64,000 nucleotides of DNA, from assembly GCF_011308835.1 (NCBI RefSeq), contig NZ_JAAOHY010000001.1, positions 186,001 to 250,000 on the forward strand. Direction: 5' to 3'. A model generated the notes under the pieces. It did no database searches. It saw only the letters and a program-made list of their open reading frames with translations, and was not told the DNA's origin. Position 1 is the first letter of the stretch; the number at the start of each line of letters is the position of its first letter. This DNA comes from Paracoccus xiamenensis (GTDB lineage: Bacteria; Pseudomonadota; Alphaproteobacteria; Rhodobacterales; Rhodobacteraceae). A program made the position numbers and the translations under genes. Positions 9,334 through 17,969 of the stretch are shown here, piece after piece.

Positions 9334-10176
9334 ATGGTATTCGCGTTGGGTGATGCAATCGTCGGCATTTGCCGTTTCTCGTTTCTGGGCTGGGACGATT
9401 GGGTCGGCGGGCGGGAACCTTGGCAGCATACGCCTGAGCGACGCGAGAAACAGCGCCTGGCACTTTACGCACCCGACCGGCTGGAGCAGCGTTTTACCGC
9501 CTTCGAGCGGGTGCTGCTGCCATCCATCCGCGCGCAGACCGATCCGGACTTCTCGCTTTGGATGCTGACCTCTGACGCGCTGCCGGAACCCTGGATGCAG
9601 CGACTGCACGATCTTTGCGCGGGGGTTGAGCAGATCAGCATCATCGTCTCCTCTGCCGAGGATGTCGGCGCGGCGCTGAAACGTCCGCTGCGTCAGGCGG
9701 CAAAGGCAAATGGCGGGCCGGTCCTGCAATTCAGGATCGATGATGACGATGCGCTCAGCCAGCATTTCGTTGCCCGTCTGCGGCGCGAGGCGCGGCGGCT
9801 GGCTGATCTGCCGCGCGTCGCCATCAGCTTTCCGCGCGGCTTGATCATCCGCCGTTATGGAAAGGAAGAGGTCAGGTATTGGCGCGCGCATCTGCCCTTC
9901 ATTGGCGCAGGTGCGGCGGTGCGGCTGGCCGATCCCGGCAAAAGCATCTTTGCCTTCAAACACCGGCTGATTCCGCTGGAAATGACGGCGCTCAGCATCG
10001 TCGAGGGACAGAGTTTCGTCATCCTGCGCTGGGATGCCGGCGACACTGCGACCGAGCAGCAGAAAAAATGGCCCCGGAACGCGGTCGAGATCCCGCCTGA
10101 CGAATTCCTGCGCCTCACTGAGGGCGACTTCCCGTTTCTGCTGGATCAGGATCTGGGCTTTGTGACCGATCCATGA
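9334..10176 (+). CDS. Putative rhamnosyltransferase/glycosyltransferase (rhamnosyl transferase family)
   Basis: Glycosyltransferase-like protein of about 280 residues resembling the putative rhamnosyl transferase family seen in Rhodobacteraceae. Family-type features are GICRFSFLG at the N-terminus, RFTAFERVLLPSIRAQTDPDFSLWMLTSDALPEP, and an acidic metal/nucleotide-sugar motif RIDDDDALS around residue 145. The start is uncertain. I took the ATG at 9334, but an in-frame ATG at 9292 would add 14 residues and no clear Shine-Dalgarno sequence supports either. It is a single gene, divergent from mreB and convergent with leuA. The acceptor is unknown; surface polysaccharide is a guess. Confidence 0.65.
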   Translation: MVFALGDAIVGICRFSFLGWDDWVGGREPWQHTPERREKQRLALYAPDRLEQRFTAFERVLLPSIRAQTDPDFSLWMLTSDALPEPWMQRLHDLCAGVEQISIIVSSAEDVGAALKRPLRQAAKANGGPVLQFRIDDDDALSQHFVARLRREARRLADLPRVAISFPRGLIIRRYGKEEVRYWRAHLPFIGAGAAVRLADPGKSIFAFKHRLIPLEMTALSIVEGQSFVILRWDAGDTATEQQKKWPRNAVEIPPDEFLRLTEGDFPFLLDQDLGFVTDP

Positions 10177-10193
10177 TCGGGCCTTAGCGTGAT

Positions 10194-10221
10194 CGGTGGG
10201 CCGGTGCTTAACGGCCCGCCG
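10194..10221 (+). terminator. Hairpin after the glycosyltransferase gene
   Basis: A 10-bp stem with one G-U pair (CGGTGGGCCG / CGGCCCGCCG) and an 8-base loop begins 17 bp after the stop codon. There is no clear T-run, so termination efficiency is uncertain. Confidence 0.45.
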
Positions 10222-10275
10222 ACGGTAAAAGTCCCCTTGCTTCAATAGGCGGATCCGGGCTTTGCCGAATTGAAA

Positions 10276-10299
10276 GGGGCGGCCCGACAGGACCGCCCC
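10276..10299 (-). terminator. Hairpin terminator of leuA
   Basis: On the minus strand, downstream of the leuA stop, the arms GGGGCGG / CCGCCCC enclose a 10-base loop and are followed by TTTCAATT. This is a plausible intrinsic terminator with a weak U-tract. Confidence 0.5.
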
Positions 10300-10332
10300 G
10301 CTGCTGTGCACTGATATCTTTGGCCTTGGCGC

Positions 10333-11895
10333 CTAGTGCGAATACATGCTGACCTGCTTGGCATCCGCATCCGGCCCGACCTGGCCGCGGCGGACCCGCA
10401 GCCGGTTCAGCGCGCCGACATAGGCCTTGACGCTGGCCAGGATCGTGTCGGTATCGCTGGCCTGACCAGTGGCGATGCGGCCTTCTTCCTCCATCCGAAC
10501 GGACACTGTGGCCTGGGCGTCGGTGCCCTCGGTCACGGCATGCACCTGATACAGTTGCAGTACGGCATTATGCGGATAGATCTCGCGCACGGCGTTGAAG
10601 ACGGCGTCCACCGGCCCGTCGCCCGTGGTCGAGGCGGTCATTTCCTGACCGTCGACGATCAGCGTCAGATCGGCTGACTGGCCGTCGCTGCCGCAGACCA
10701 CGCGCAGGTGCTTGACCTGAAGATAGTCGTCCTCGGTATTGGCGGCGCTGTCGGCCATGAGCGCGACGATGTCATCGTCATAGACCTCTTTCTTGCGGTC
10801 GGCCAAAGCCTTGAAGCGGACGAACAGGTCCTTCAGCTGGTTGTCGCCCACCTCATAACCCAGATCGGTCAGTTTGGACCGCAGCGCGGCGCGGCCCGAA
10901 TGCTTGCCCAGGACGATGTTGTTTTCGTTCAGGCCGATGTCGGCGGGGCGCATGATCTCGAAGGTTTCGACATTCTTCAGCACGCCGTCCTGATGAATGC
11001 CGCTTTCGTGCAGGAAGGCGTTCTTGCCGACGATGGCCTTGTTGAACTGCACCGCAAAGCCTGAAACCTGCGCCACCCGGCGAGAGATGCCCATGATCTT
11101 GGTGGTGTCGATATTGGTGTTGAAGGGCATGATGTCATGGCGCACGCGCATGGCCATCACGACCTCTTCCAGCGCGGTGTTGCCGGCGCGTTCGCCCAGC
11201 CCGTTGATGGTGCATTCGATCTGACGCGCGCCTGCTTCGACCGCAGCCAGGCTGTTGGCCGTCGCCATGCCAAGGTCGTTATGGCAATGGGTGGCGAAGA
11301 TGACCTCGTCCGCGCCGGGGACGCGTTCCAGCAGCATGCGGATCAGATCGGCCGATTCGCGCGGCGCGGTATAGCCGACGGTATCGGGAATATTGATCGT
11401 CGTGGCACCGGCCTTGATGGCGATTTCCACCACCCGGCACAGGTAATCATGTTCGGTCCGCGTCGCGTCCATGGGCGACCATTGCACATTATCACACAGG
11501 TTGCGGGCATGGGTGACCGTCTGATGGATCCGGTCGGCCATCTGATCCATGTCCAGATTGGGGATTGCCCGGTGCAGCGGCGAGGTGCCGATGAAGGTGT
11601 GGATACGCGGGCGTTTGGCGTGGCGGATCGCTTCCCAGCAGCGGTCGATATCGGGCAGCTGCGCGCGGGCGAGGCCGCAGATCACGCTGTTCTTCGCGTT
11701 CTTCGCGATCTCGCTGACGGCGTTGAAATCACCTTCCGAGGCGATCGGGAAACCGGCCTCGATGATGTCCACGCCCATCTCGTCCAGCATGGATGCGATT
11801 TCCAGCTTCTCGGCATGGGACATGGTGGCGCCGGGCGATTGTTCGCCGTCGCGCAGGGTGGTGTCGAAAATAAAGACGCGGTTCTTGTCAGTCAT
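10333..11895 (-). CDS. leuA: 2-isopropylmalate synthase
   Basis: First committed enzyme of leucine biosynthesis: acetyl-CoA plus 2-oxoisovalerate gives 2-isopropylmalate. The 520-residue protein has the N-terminal TIM barrel, with TTLRDGEQSPG near residue 13, the metal-binding ATHCHNDLGMATANS region and CTINGLGERAGNT. The C-terminal LeuA regulatory domain (about 390-505) is the leucine-feedback site. It is preceded by a leader encoding a leucine-rich peptide and two hairpins, so it is probably attenuated by leucine supply as well as feedback-inhibited. It appears monocistronic; leuB, leuC and leuD are not nearby. Confidence 0.96.
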   Translation of the reverse strand: MTDKNRVFIFDTTLRDGEQSPGATMSHAEKLEIASMLDEMGVDIIEAGFPIASEGDFNAVSEIAKNAKNSVICGLARAQLPDIDRCWEAIRHAKRPRIHTFIGTSPLHRAIPNLDMDQMADRIHQTVTHARNLCDNVQWSPMDATRTEHDYLCRVVEIAIKAGATTINIPDTVGYTAPRESADLIRMLLERVPGADEVIFATHCHNDLGMATANSLAAVEAGARQIECTINGLGERAGNTALEEVVMAMRVRHDIMPFNTNIDTTKIMGISRRVAQVSGFAVQFNKAIVGKNAFLHESGIHQDGVLKNVETFEIMRPADIGLNENNIVLGKHSGRAALRSKLTDLGYEVGDNQLKDLFVRFKALADRKKEVYDDDIVALMADSAANTEDDYLQVKHLRVVCGSDGQSADLTLIVDGQEMTASTTGDGPVDAVFNAVREIYPHNAVLQLYQVHAVTEGTDAQATVSVRMEEEGRIATGQASDTDTILASVKAYVGALNRLRVRRGQVGPDADAKQVSMYSH

Positions 11896-11920
11896 GGTCG
11901 TGCTTCTTTTTGCTGATTTT

Positions 11921-11973
11921 GTCAGGGGCCGGGCGCGTGACCTGACTGAGCGGCGGCCCGGCTGGACCCGCTC
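11921..11973 (-). promoter_or_regulatory. Leucine attenuator: competing hairpins before leuA
   Basis: Between the leader-peptide stop and leuA, two adjacent 6-bp dyads are visible: GAGCGG/CCGCTC (11948-11953 with 11968-11973) and GTCAGG/CCTGAC (11921-11926 with 11941-11946). The loop of the first contains GGGCCG, which can instead pair with CGGCCC in the loop of the second, giving mutually exclusive folds as in amino-acid attenuators. No T-run follows the last hairpin, so the exact termination mechanism is open. Confidence 0.55.
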
Positions 11974-12070
11974 AGCGCAGCGTAAGAAGCAGCAGACCGC
12001 GGAGGCTCACGACCGAACGCGCGCCGATCTGCGCGTTGCGAGAGGTGGAAATGTGGCGTGTCCGGGTCAT
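11972..12070 (-). CDS. leuL: leu leader peptide (32 residues)
   Basis: A 32-codon frame upstream of leuA ends in LRGLLLLTLR before its stop: six leucine codons among the last ten, including four in a row (CTG CTG CTT CTT). Such clustering just before overlapping RNA hairpins is the hallmark of ribosome-mediated attenuation, in which leucine shortage stalls the ribosome and shifts the folding. The start context CACGACCATGAC is repeated almost exactly at the leuA start. A TATAGT -10-like element lies only about 10 bp before the ATG, so the 5' untranslated region may be very short or absent. Confidence 0.7.
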   Translation of the reverse strand: MTRTRHISTSRNAQIGARSVVSLRGLLLLTLR

Positions 12071-12072
12071 GG

Positions 12073-12096
12073 TCGTGACTATACAAACGGTCACGA
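12073..12096 (-). promoter_or_regulatory. Inverted repeat around the putative leuA leader promoter
   Basis: Perfect 7-bp inverted repeat TCGTGAC / GTCACGA separated by 10 bp. On the minus strand the spacer contains TATAGT-like -10 sequence, with TTTTCA 16 bp further upstream as a weak -35. It could be an operator for the leu leader promoter or a transcription stop for the DUF2062 gene. The sequence does not decide between these. Confidence 0.35.
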
Positions 12097-12109
12097 CGAT
12101 GAAAAGCCC

Positions 12110-12775
12110 CTAATTCGCGTCCCTGGGCGGATCGGATGGGGTCGGCGGCTGCGCGGCCAGCCCGCCGCTGCGGATCTTTTCGATCCGCTGGGCCAGCTTG
12201 CGGGCGCGGCGGCGGTGATAAGCGCGGATCACCGGCACGGTCATGTAATGGGCAATGATGCCGGCCACCGTCCCCAGGATGATGCCGCCGACCAGATAGG
12301 GCAGGAAGATGTCGTGAAAGAACGAGCCCAGCCGGTCCCAATGCGCGACCTCTGGGCCGAAGGCGGCGCCGAGATTGTGCCAGATCTGCGCCGTCGCATC
12401 GGCGAAATCGTTGAAAATCAACTTTGGCGACAGCTTGCCATGTGTGCCCAGGATCTCGCGCCCCAGCCAGGTCGAGGCATAGGCGATGAAGGGGAAGGTG
12501 ATCGGATTGCCAACGAAGGTCGCCAGCAGCGCCGCCAGGATGTTGCCGCCCAGCACCCAGGCGATGCCGGCAGCGGCGAGGAAATGGAAGCCGTGCAGCG
12601 GGGTGAAGGAAATGAATGTCCCGGCCGCCACGCCGCGCCCGATCTTATGCGGCTGGTCGGGCAGCCGCCGGACCCGATACAGCACATATTGCGCCGCCCG
12701 CAGCCAGCCGCCGCGCGGATAGACCATCTCGGTGGCGATCTGCGAATAGCTGCGAGGTTTGCGGCGCTTGAACAT
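12110..12775 (-). CDS. DUF2062 membrane protein
   Basis: A 221-residue membrane protein of the DUF2062 family. The family signature is visible as ARAVAAGTFISFTPLHGFHF-like sequence (here GRGVAAGTFISFTPLHGFH), followed by a small-residue helix and GNPITFPFIAYASTWLG. Two to four hydrophobic helices are visible, and the C-terminal tail is basic and proline-rich. It lies 52 bp downstream of rsh, a conserved neighbour in alphaproteobacteria, and probably ends that transcript. Molecular function is unknown. Confidence 0.85.
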   Translation of the reverse strand: MFKRRKPRSYSQIATEMVYPRGGWLRAAQYVLYRVRRLPDQPHKIGRGVAAGTFISFTPLHGFHFLAAAGIAWVLGGNILAALLATFVGNPITFPFIAYASTWLGREILGTHGKLSPKLIFNDFADATAQIWHNLGAAFGPEVAHWDRLGSFFHDIFLPYLVGGIILGTVAGIIAHYMTVPVIRAYHRRRARKLAQRIEKIRSGGLAAQPPTPSDPPRDAN

Positions 12776-12827
12776 CGGAACGGCTGGTCGGGTTCAGGAC
12801 TGGTTACGGTTTGTCGTCAACGCGGGG

Positions 12828-14954
12828 TCAGGGGGCAAGTTCCGGCCGCAGCAGACGGGTGACCTGCGCGACATCGGATTCCGCCTCCAGCGCGGTCAGC
12901 AGCGCGTGCAACTGGTCGACGCCATGCAGTTCGACCTCGATCAGGAGGCGATAGAAATCAGGCTTGCGGTCGGCAAATGCCAGATCCGAAATATTCGCCC
13001 CCTGGCTGCCGATCAGCGTGCAGATGCGTCCCAGCACACCCGCGTCATGGCGTATGGTGGCCGAGATCGTGACCGCGTAGGCGGCCGGGTGGCGGCCCTC
13101 GCGCCAATGCAGGTCGACCCAGCGTTTCAGGTCTTCCTCGCTGTCCAGCTGCGCCAGCGCGGGGCAGTCGATGGAATGGATGATGATACCGCGCCCGCGA
13201 TAGGTGATGCCCACGATACGCTCGCCGGGCAGGGGCTGACAGCAGTCGGCGCGGCCAAGCGTCTGATCCGCCTCCAGCCCTGATACGGGGCGGGAGGGGT
13301 CAACGGTTTCCTTGTGGTTTTCCAGTTCCGGGTAAAGCGTTGTCAGCACGTCCTGCGCCGACATCTCGGCGCAGCCGATCCGCGCCAGCAATTCATCGGC
13401 ATCCGGCAGGGCCAGCTTGGACGCCGCCGTGCGCAGGGCCTTGTCGGTGACCCGCCGGCCGTGATGTTCAAAGCTGATCCGCACCAGCTCTGCCCCCAGC
13501 CGGATTAGCCGGGCGCGGTCTTCTTCGCGCAGGCTGCGCCGGATCGCGGACTTGGCGCGGCCGGTCTGGACGATTTCCAGCCAGGCGGCCTGCGGGCGCT
13601 GACCGGCGGCGGTGATGATTTCCACCAATTGCCCGTTCTTCAGCCGCGTCCACAGCGGCACCCGGATACCGTCAACCTTGGCGCCGACGGTGCTGTTGCC
13701 GATGCGGGTGTGGATCGCATAGGCGAAGTCGATCGGCGTCGCCCCCTTGGGCAGCTGGATCACGTCGCCCTTGGGCGTGAAGATGAAGACCTGATCGGAA
13801 TACATCTCCAGCTTGACGTGTTCCAGAAACTCGTCGTGATCCTCGCCCCCCAGCCGTTCGTTCAGCTGGGCGATCCACTCGGCCGGATCGACAGCGAAGG
13901 GGTTGGTTGAACGCACGCCGTCGCGGTAGGACCAGTGGGCCGCCACGCCGGCCTCGGCCACCTCGTGCATCTGGCGGGTGCGGATCTGCACCTCGACCCG
14001 CTTGCCGTCGCGGCCCGTCACCGTGGTGTGGATCGAGCGGTAGCCGTTCGCCTTGGGCTGGCTGATGTAATCCTTGAACCGTCCCGGCACGGCGCGCCAG
14101 CGGCGGTGGATCAGGCCAAGCGCGCGGTAACATTCGCTTTCAGTGCCAACGATCACCCGGAAGCCGTAAATGTCCGACAGCCGAGAGAAGGTCAGCTGCT
14201 TTTCCTGCATCTTGCGCCAGACGCTGAACGGGCGCTTGGCGCGGCCGTAGACATTGGCCTCGATCCCCTCGCGGTCCAGCTCGGCCCGGATATCGGCGGT
14301 AATCTGGGCGATCACGTCGCCCGATTCCTTTTGCAGGGTCAGGAAGCGCCGGATGATAGAGTTGCGGGCCTCGGCATTGATGACCTTGAAGGCCAGGTCC
14401 TCCAGCTCCTCGCGCATCCATTGCATCCCCATGCGACCCGCAAGGGGCGCATAGATATCCATGGTTTCGCGGGCCTTCTTGACCTGCTTTTCGGGCCTCA
14501 TCGCCCGGATCGTGCGCATATTATGCAGCCGGTCGGCCAGCTTGACCAGGATGACGCGAAGATCGCGCGTCATCGCCATGAAAAGCTTGCGGAAATTCTC
14601 GGCCTGTTTGGAATGTGCGCCGGACAGTTCCAGATTGGTCAGCTTGGTGACGCCATCGACCAGATCGGCGATCTCGCGGCTGAATTTGCCGGCGACGTCG
14701 GACCAGCTTGCGCGGGTGTCTTCGATCGTGTCGTGCAGCAGGGCGGTGACAATGGTCGCATCGTCCAGCCGCATTTCGGTCAGGATCGCGGCCACTGCGA
14801 CGGGATGGGTAAAATAGGGCTCGCCCGAATGACGGAACTGCCCTTCATGCATCTGCTGACCATAGGCAAACGCCTCGCGGATCAGCTTTTCATCGGTGCG
14901 CGGGTTGTAATTGCGGATCAGCGCAAGAAGGTCTTCGACGTCGAATTTTTCCAA
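12828..14954 (-). CDS. rsh: Bifunctional (p)ppGpp synthetase/hydrolase Rsh (RelA/SpoT)
   Basis: Makes and degrades (p)ppGpp in the stringent response, 708 residues. Domain order is HD hydrolase (FTHPVAVAAIL and LLHDTIEDT, about 50-75), synthetase (about 230-340, GRAKRPFSVWRKMQ then SDIYGFRVIVG), TGS (about 385-450, FTPKGDVIQLPKGATPIDFAYAIH) and a C-terminal ACT domain (about 630-700). HD and synthetase motifs both look intact, so it is probably bifunctional. The frame opens with TTG (14952-14954); no upstream ATG is available and the N-terminus DVEDLLALIRNYNP matches family members. It follows rpoZ by 19 bp. Confidence 0.93.
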   Translation of the reverse strand: MEKFDVEDLLALIRNYNPRTDEKLIREAFAYGQQMHEGQFRHSGEPYFTHPVAVAAILTEMRLDDATIVTALLHDTIEDTRASWSDVAGKFSREIADLVDGVTKLTNLELSGAHSKQAENFRKLFMAMTRDLRVILVKLADRLHNMRTIRAMRPEKQVKKARETMDIYAPLAGRMGMQWMREELEDLAFKVINAEARNSIIRRFLTLQKESGDVIAQITADIRAELDREGIEANVYGRAKRPFSVWRKMQEKQLTFSRLSDIYGFRVIVGTESECYRALGLIHRRWRAVPGRFKDYISQPKANGYRSIHTTVTGRDGKRVEVQIRTRQMHEVAEAGVAAHWSYRDGVRSTNPFAVDPAEWIAQLNERLGGEDHDEFLEHVKLEMYSDQVFIFTPKGDVIQLPKGATPIDFAYAIHTRIGNSTVGAKVDGIRVPLWTRLKNGQLVEIITAAGQRPQAAWLEIVQTGRAKSAIRRSLREEDRARLIRLGAELVRISFEHHGRRVTDKALRTAASKLALPDADELLARIGCAEMSAQDVLTTLYPELENHKETVDPSRPVSGLEADQTLGRADCCQPLPGERIVGITYRGRGIIIHSIDCPALAQLDSEEDLKRWVDLHWREGRHPAAYAVTISATIRHDAGVLGRICTLIGSQGANISDLAFADRKPDFYRLLIEVELHGVDQLHALLTALEAESDVAQVTRLLRPELAP

Positions 14955-14973
14955 TCGAAGACCCCGTTATCCC

Positions 14974-15330
14974 TCAGCCGCGTTCGTTTGCTTCCAGCAT
15001 CATCCGCAGCATCCGCTCTTCCGATTCTTCGTCGGCGGGCTTGGGACGGTCGACTTCGGCACCCAGAAGCAGCGCCATGGCGTCTTCTTCCGGCTCGTCG
15101 ACCTCGATCTGGGTCTGGCTGGATTCGATCATCCGTTCGCGCAGATCGTCGACCTGCTGCGTTTCGTCAGCAATTTCGCGCAGCGCGACGACGGGGTTCT
15201 TGTCGTTGTCGCGGTCGACGCTCAGCGGGCTGCCGGTGGCGATCTCGCGGGCGCGATGCGCTGCGAGCATTACCAGGTCGAAGCGGTTAGGAACTTTATC
15301 AACGCAATCTTCGACGGTCACGCGAGCCAT
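14974..15330 (-). CDS. rpoZ: DNA-directed RNA polymerase subunit omega
   Basis: Smallest RNA polymerase subunit, which assists beta-prime folding and assembly; 118 residues. The N-terminus [33 protein letters not shown] is the classical omega signature. The C-terminal half is acidic and variable. It starts three bases after the folK stop and precedes rsh, the usual rpoZ-rsh association that couples RNA polymerase with (p)ppGpp metabolism. Confidence 0.96.
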   Translation of the reverse strand: MARVTVEDCVDKVPNRFDLVMLAAHRAREIATGSPLSVDRDNDKNPVVALREIADETQQVDDLRERMIESSQTQIEVDEPEEDAMALLLGAEVDRPKPADEESEERMLRMMLEANERG

Positions 15331-15333
15331 GAA

Positions 15334-15969
15334 TCACCCTTCGGTTCGAATCAGATCAGAGGCGGAACCGGTTATCTGTCCACTTGCCGGCTGTTTGTCA
15401 AGCCGAACCTTGACCGAATTGCGATCCGCTGCGGGCAGTGCCGCCAGCATTTTGGCCACGCTCAGGCCCAGCCGCGGGTGGCGCCAGCCCGGCGCAATAT
15501 CGGCCAGCGGCACCAGCACGAAAGCGCGGTCCTGAAGCCGCGGGTGGGGCAGGATCAGCTGGTCGGGCGCCTCGACACGTTGGCGTTCGGCGGGCAGGGC
15601 GCGCCACGCGTCCTGCGTTGTCGCGTCAGGTGTGACCAGGTCTTCCACGGCCAGCAGGTCCAGGTCGATCCCCCGCGCCGCCCATCTTTCGCCATTGCGG
15701 GTCCGGCCCAGATCGGCCTCGATCCGGTGCAGGAGGGCCAGCAGGTCGGGGGCAGGCAGGCGGCTGTTCAACAGGGCGCAGGCATTGACATAATCGGGCC
15801 CGCTGCCGGCCGGAAATGCCGGGGTAGCGTAGAAGCGCGATACTGCCTGCAAAGACAGTTCGGGGGCGCGGATAAGCCTCGCCAATGCATGGCGCAGCGT
15901 TTCTTCGGGTGAACCTGCCGAAGAAGACAAGTTTGACCCAAGGGCAATGAGGGCTAGTTTGGCTGTCAT
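15334..15969 (-). CDS. folK: 2-amino-4-hydroxy-6-hydroxymethyldihydropteridine diphosphokinase
   Basis: Pyrophosphokinase of folate biosynthesis (HPPK), 211 residues. Motifs are the N-terminal LIALGSNL, FYATPAFPAGSGPDYVNACALL, then RWAARGIDLDLLAVEDL with the metal-binding DxD and the substrate motif LPHPRLQDRAFVLVPLADIAP. I chose the ATG at 15969 (MTAKLALIALGSNL). An upstream in-frame ATG would add 11 residues without family support. It is the first gene of folK-rpoZ-rsh-DUF2062 and diverges from the NYN gene across 76 bp. Confidence 0.93.
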   Translation of the reverse strand: MTAKLALIALGSNLSSSAGSPEETLRHALARLIRAPELSLQAVSRFYATPAFPAGSGPDYVNACALLNSRLPAPDLLALLHRIEADLGRTRNGERWAARGIDLDLLAVEDLVTPDATTQDAWRALPAERQRVEAPDQLILPHPRLQDRAFVLVPLADIAPGWRHPRLGLSVAKMLAALPAADRNSVKVRLDKQPASGQITGSASDLIRTEG

Positions 15970-16045
15970 TCTGGTTTCGGTATTCGTTTCCAGCGGTTGC
16001 AATTGGCATTTGATGCGTCGGAGGGGGCGTGTCGAGGGAGATTAC

Positions 16046-16621
16046 GTGTTTTACAAGGACGATCGTTTGGCGTTGTTCATAGACGGCGCAAACCTGTACG
16101 CGGCAGCAAAATCGCTTGGCTTCGACATCGACTACAAGCTGCTGCGCCAGGAATTTGAGCGGCGCGGCAAGCTGCTTCGAGCTTACTACTATACGGCATT
16201 GCTGGAAAACGAAGAATACTCGCCGATCCGTCCACTGGTCGACTGGTTGCAATATAACGGCTTTGCGCTGGTGACCAAACCGGCCAAGGAATACACCGAT
16301 GCCATGGGCCGGCGGAAGATCAAGGGCAATATGGATATCGAACTGGCGGTGGATGCGATGGAACTGGCCCCGCGGCTGGACCATGCGGTGCTGTTTTCCG
16401 GTGATGGTGATTTCCGGCCGCTGGTCGAGGGTTTGCAGCGTCAGGGGGTGCGGGTTTCGGTCGTCTCGACGACGCGCAGTCAGCCGCCGATGATCGCCGA
16501 CGAATTGCGCCGGCAGGCCGATAATTTCATCGAACTTGATGCCCTGCGCGAAATCATCGGCCGGCCTCCGCGCGAATTGACGGTCCCGCCGCGCGCACCC
16601 CAGACGCCCGTCGAGACCTGA
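16046..16621 (+). CDS. NYN (LabA/DUF88) domain protein, putative ribonuclease-like
   Basis: A 191-residue PIN-like NYN domain protein of the LabA/DUF88 group. Acidic motifs expected of the fold are present: LFIDGANLYAAA (residues 8-19), GNMDIELAVDAM and VLFSGDGDFRPLVE, consistent with a metal-dependent nuclease pocket. I place the start at GTG 16046 because GAGGGAG lies six bases upstream and the protein then begins MFYKDDRLALFIDGAN as in relatives. A longer in-frame start would put 33 non-conserved residues in front, overlapping the folK promoter. The substrate is unknown. It is a single gene, convergent with the sugar dehydrogenase. Confidence 0.82.
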   Translation: MFYKDDRLALFIDGANLYAAAKSLGFDIDYKLLRQEFERRGKLLRAYYYTALLENEEYSPIRPLVDWLQYNGFALVTKPAKEYTDAMGRRKIKGNMDIELAVDAMELAPRLDHAVLFSGDGDFRPLVEGLQRQGVRVSVVSTTRSQPPMIADELRRQADNFIELDALREIIGRPPRELTVPPRAPQTPVET

Positions 16622-16644
16622 GCCCCGACAGGCCGTTACTTATC

Positions 16645-16682
16645 CGTCAGGCGGGGCCGGGAATGCCGGTCCCCACTTGACG
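16645..16682. terminator. Bidirectional terminator hairpin between convergent genes
   Basis: GGGGCCGG (16653-16660) pairs with CCGGTCCCC (16666-16674, one bulged T) around a GAATG loop. An outer CGTCA/TGACG pairing extends the structure. It lies between the NYN and sugar dehydrogenase stops; no long T-run on either side. Confidence 0.5.
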
Positions 16683-16689
16683 GGGCTGT

Positions 16690-17874
16690 TCAGCTGGCGG
16701 GGGACAGGCGGTAAAGGCCGCCCTCATCTTCGTCCGTCACCACCCAGATCGTCCCGTCCGAGGCCACCTGCACGTCGCGGATGCGGCCGATTTCAGGATC
16801 AAGGCGTTCTTCGCCGACGACGCGCTCACCGTCCAGCTTCAGCCGGACCAGCGATGGCGGGCTCATCGCGCCGATCAGCAGATCACCCTGCCAGTCGGCG
16901 AACAGCTCTCCGTCATAGAAAACCGCACCGGATGGCGCGATGACCGGGTCCCAGTAATAGGCTGGCTGTTCCATTCCGTCCTGTGCGGTGATGCCTTCGT
17001 TCACCGGCGATCCGTCATAGTTCACGCCGTAGGAAATCACCGGCCAGCCGTAATTCTTGCCGGCCTCGGGGTGGTTCAGTTCGTCCCCGCCCTGGGGGCC
17101 GTGTTCGATGGTCCACAGCTTGCCGTTCGGGTCCAGCGTCGCGGCCTGCACGTTGCGCAACCCGCTGGCATAGATCTCGGGCTGGACGCCCTCCTGTCCA
17201 ACGAAGGGGTTGTCTTCGGGAACCTCGCCAGTCTGGCTAATGCGGACCAGCTTGCCCAGATGATGCGACATGTCCTGTGCGGTGTCGCGTATCGGCACGT
17301 CCGAGCGTTCGCCAAGGGTCACGAACAGGGTGCCGTCGGCGTTGGGCACGATGCGGCTGCCGAAATGCTTGTCGCCGTCATAGGTCGGCTGCTGCTGGAA
17401 GATTACCTGCACATCGCCAAGCGACGCCCCATCCTCGGCCAGCGTGGCGCGGGCGACCGCCGTGCCATTGCCGCCTTCGCGCGGCTCGGCATAGCTGAGG
17501 AAGATCGTGCGCGACTGTTCGAAGTCGGGTGCAAGGGCCACATCCAGCAGCCCGCCCTGACCGTCGGCGGAAACCTCGGGGACGCCAGTGACTTCGGTCA
17601 CGGCACCCTCCTTGTACAGTTTCAGCCGGCCCGGACGTTCGGTAATCAGGACCGAGCCGTCGGGCAGCAGTTCCACCGCCCAGGGGTGTTCCAGCCCTTC
17701 GACGACAGGCTCAACCTTCAGTGTCACGCCGCTGTCCATCGCCTCGGCGCGGGTCTGTTCAGGGAATGCGGGCTGATATTCGGTATTGGGATCGTCCTGC
17801 GGCCAAGGTGCGGCGCTGGCGGTGGCGGCTGTGGCGATCAAGGCCGCGGTGGTGGTGCTGAGAAGGCGTTTCAT
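16690..17874 (-). CDS. PQQ-dependent sugar (aldose) dehydrogenase, periplasmic
   Basis: Periplasmic six-bladed beta-propeller of the glucose/sorbosone dehydrogenase family (soluble aldose sugar dehydrogenase type), 394 residues. Residues 1-22 form a Sec signal peptide ending ATASA-AP. Typical blocks are [60 protein letters not shown] with the catalytic/PQQ-binding region, [25 protein letters not shown] and [10 protein letters not shown]. It would oxidise sugars using PQQ and pass electrons to the respiratory chain. Substrate and electron acceptor cannot be read from the sequence. No PQQ-synthesis genes are nearby. Confidence 0.85.
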   Translation of the reverse strand: MKRLLSTTTAALIATAATASAAPWPQDDPNTEYQPAFPEQTRAEAMDSGVTLKVEPVVEGLEHPWAVELLPDGSVLITERPGRLKLYKEGAVTEVTGVPEVSADGQGGLLDVALAPDFEQSRTIFLSYAEPREGGNGTAVARATLAEDGASLGDVQVIFQQQPTYDGDKHFGSRIVPNADGTLFVTLGERSDVPIRDTAQDMSHHLGKLVRISQTGEVPEDNPFVGQEGVQPEIYASGLRNVQAATLDPNGKLWTIEHGPQGGDELNHPEAGKNYGWPVISYGVNYDGSPVNEGITAQDGMEQPAYYWDPVIAPSGAVFYDGELFADWQGDLLIGAMSPPSLVRLKLDGERVVGEERLDPEIGRIRDVQVASDGTIWVVTDEDEGGLYRLSPAS

Positions 17875-17969
17875 CTGGCATCTCCATTTCCGGGTTCTGC
17901 TGTCACAACGCCGCGCGCGGGTTTCGGGTCCACTGGATTTTCCTGCCCGGCCGGGTTACGCCCTTCGGC

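Noticed and set aside
11549-12862. 437-codon plus-strand frame crossing the leuA leader
   Set aside because: It spans leuA, its leader and the DUF2062 gene in antisense and has no domain. The leader peptide and hairpins explain the gap better.
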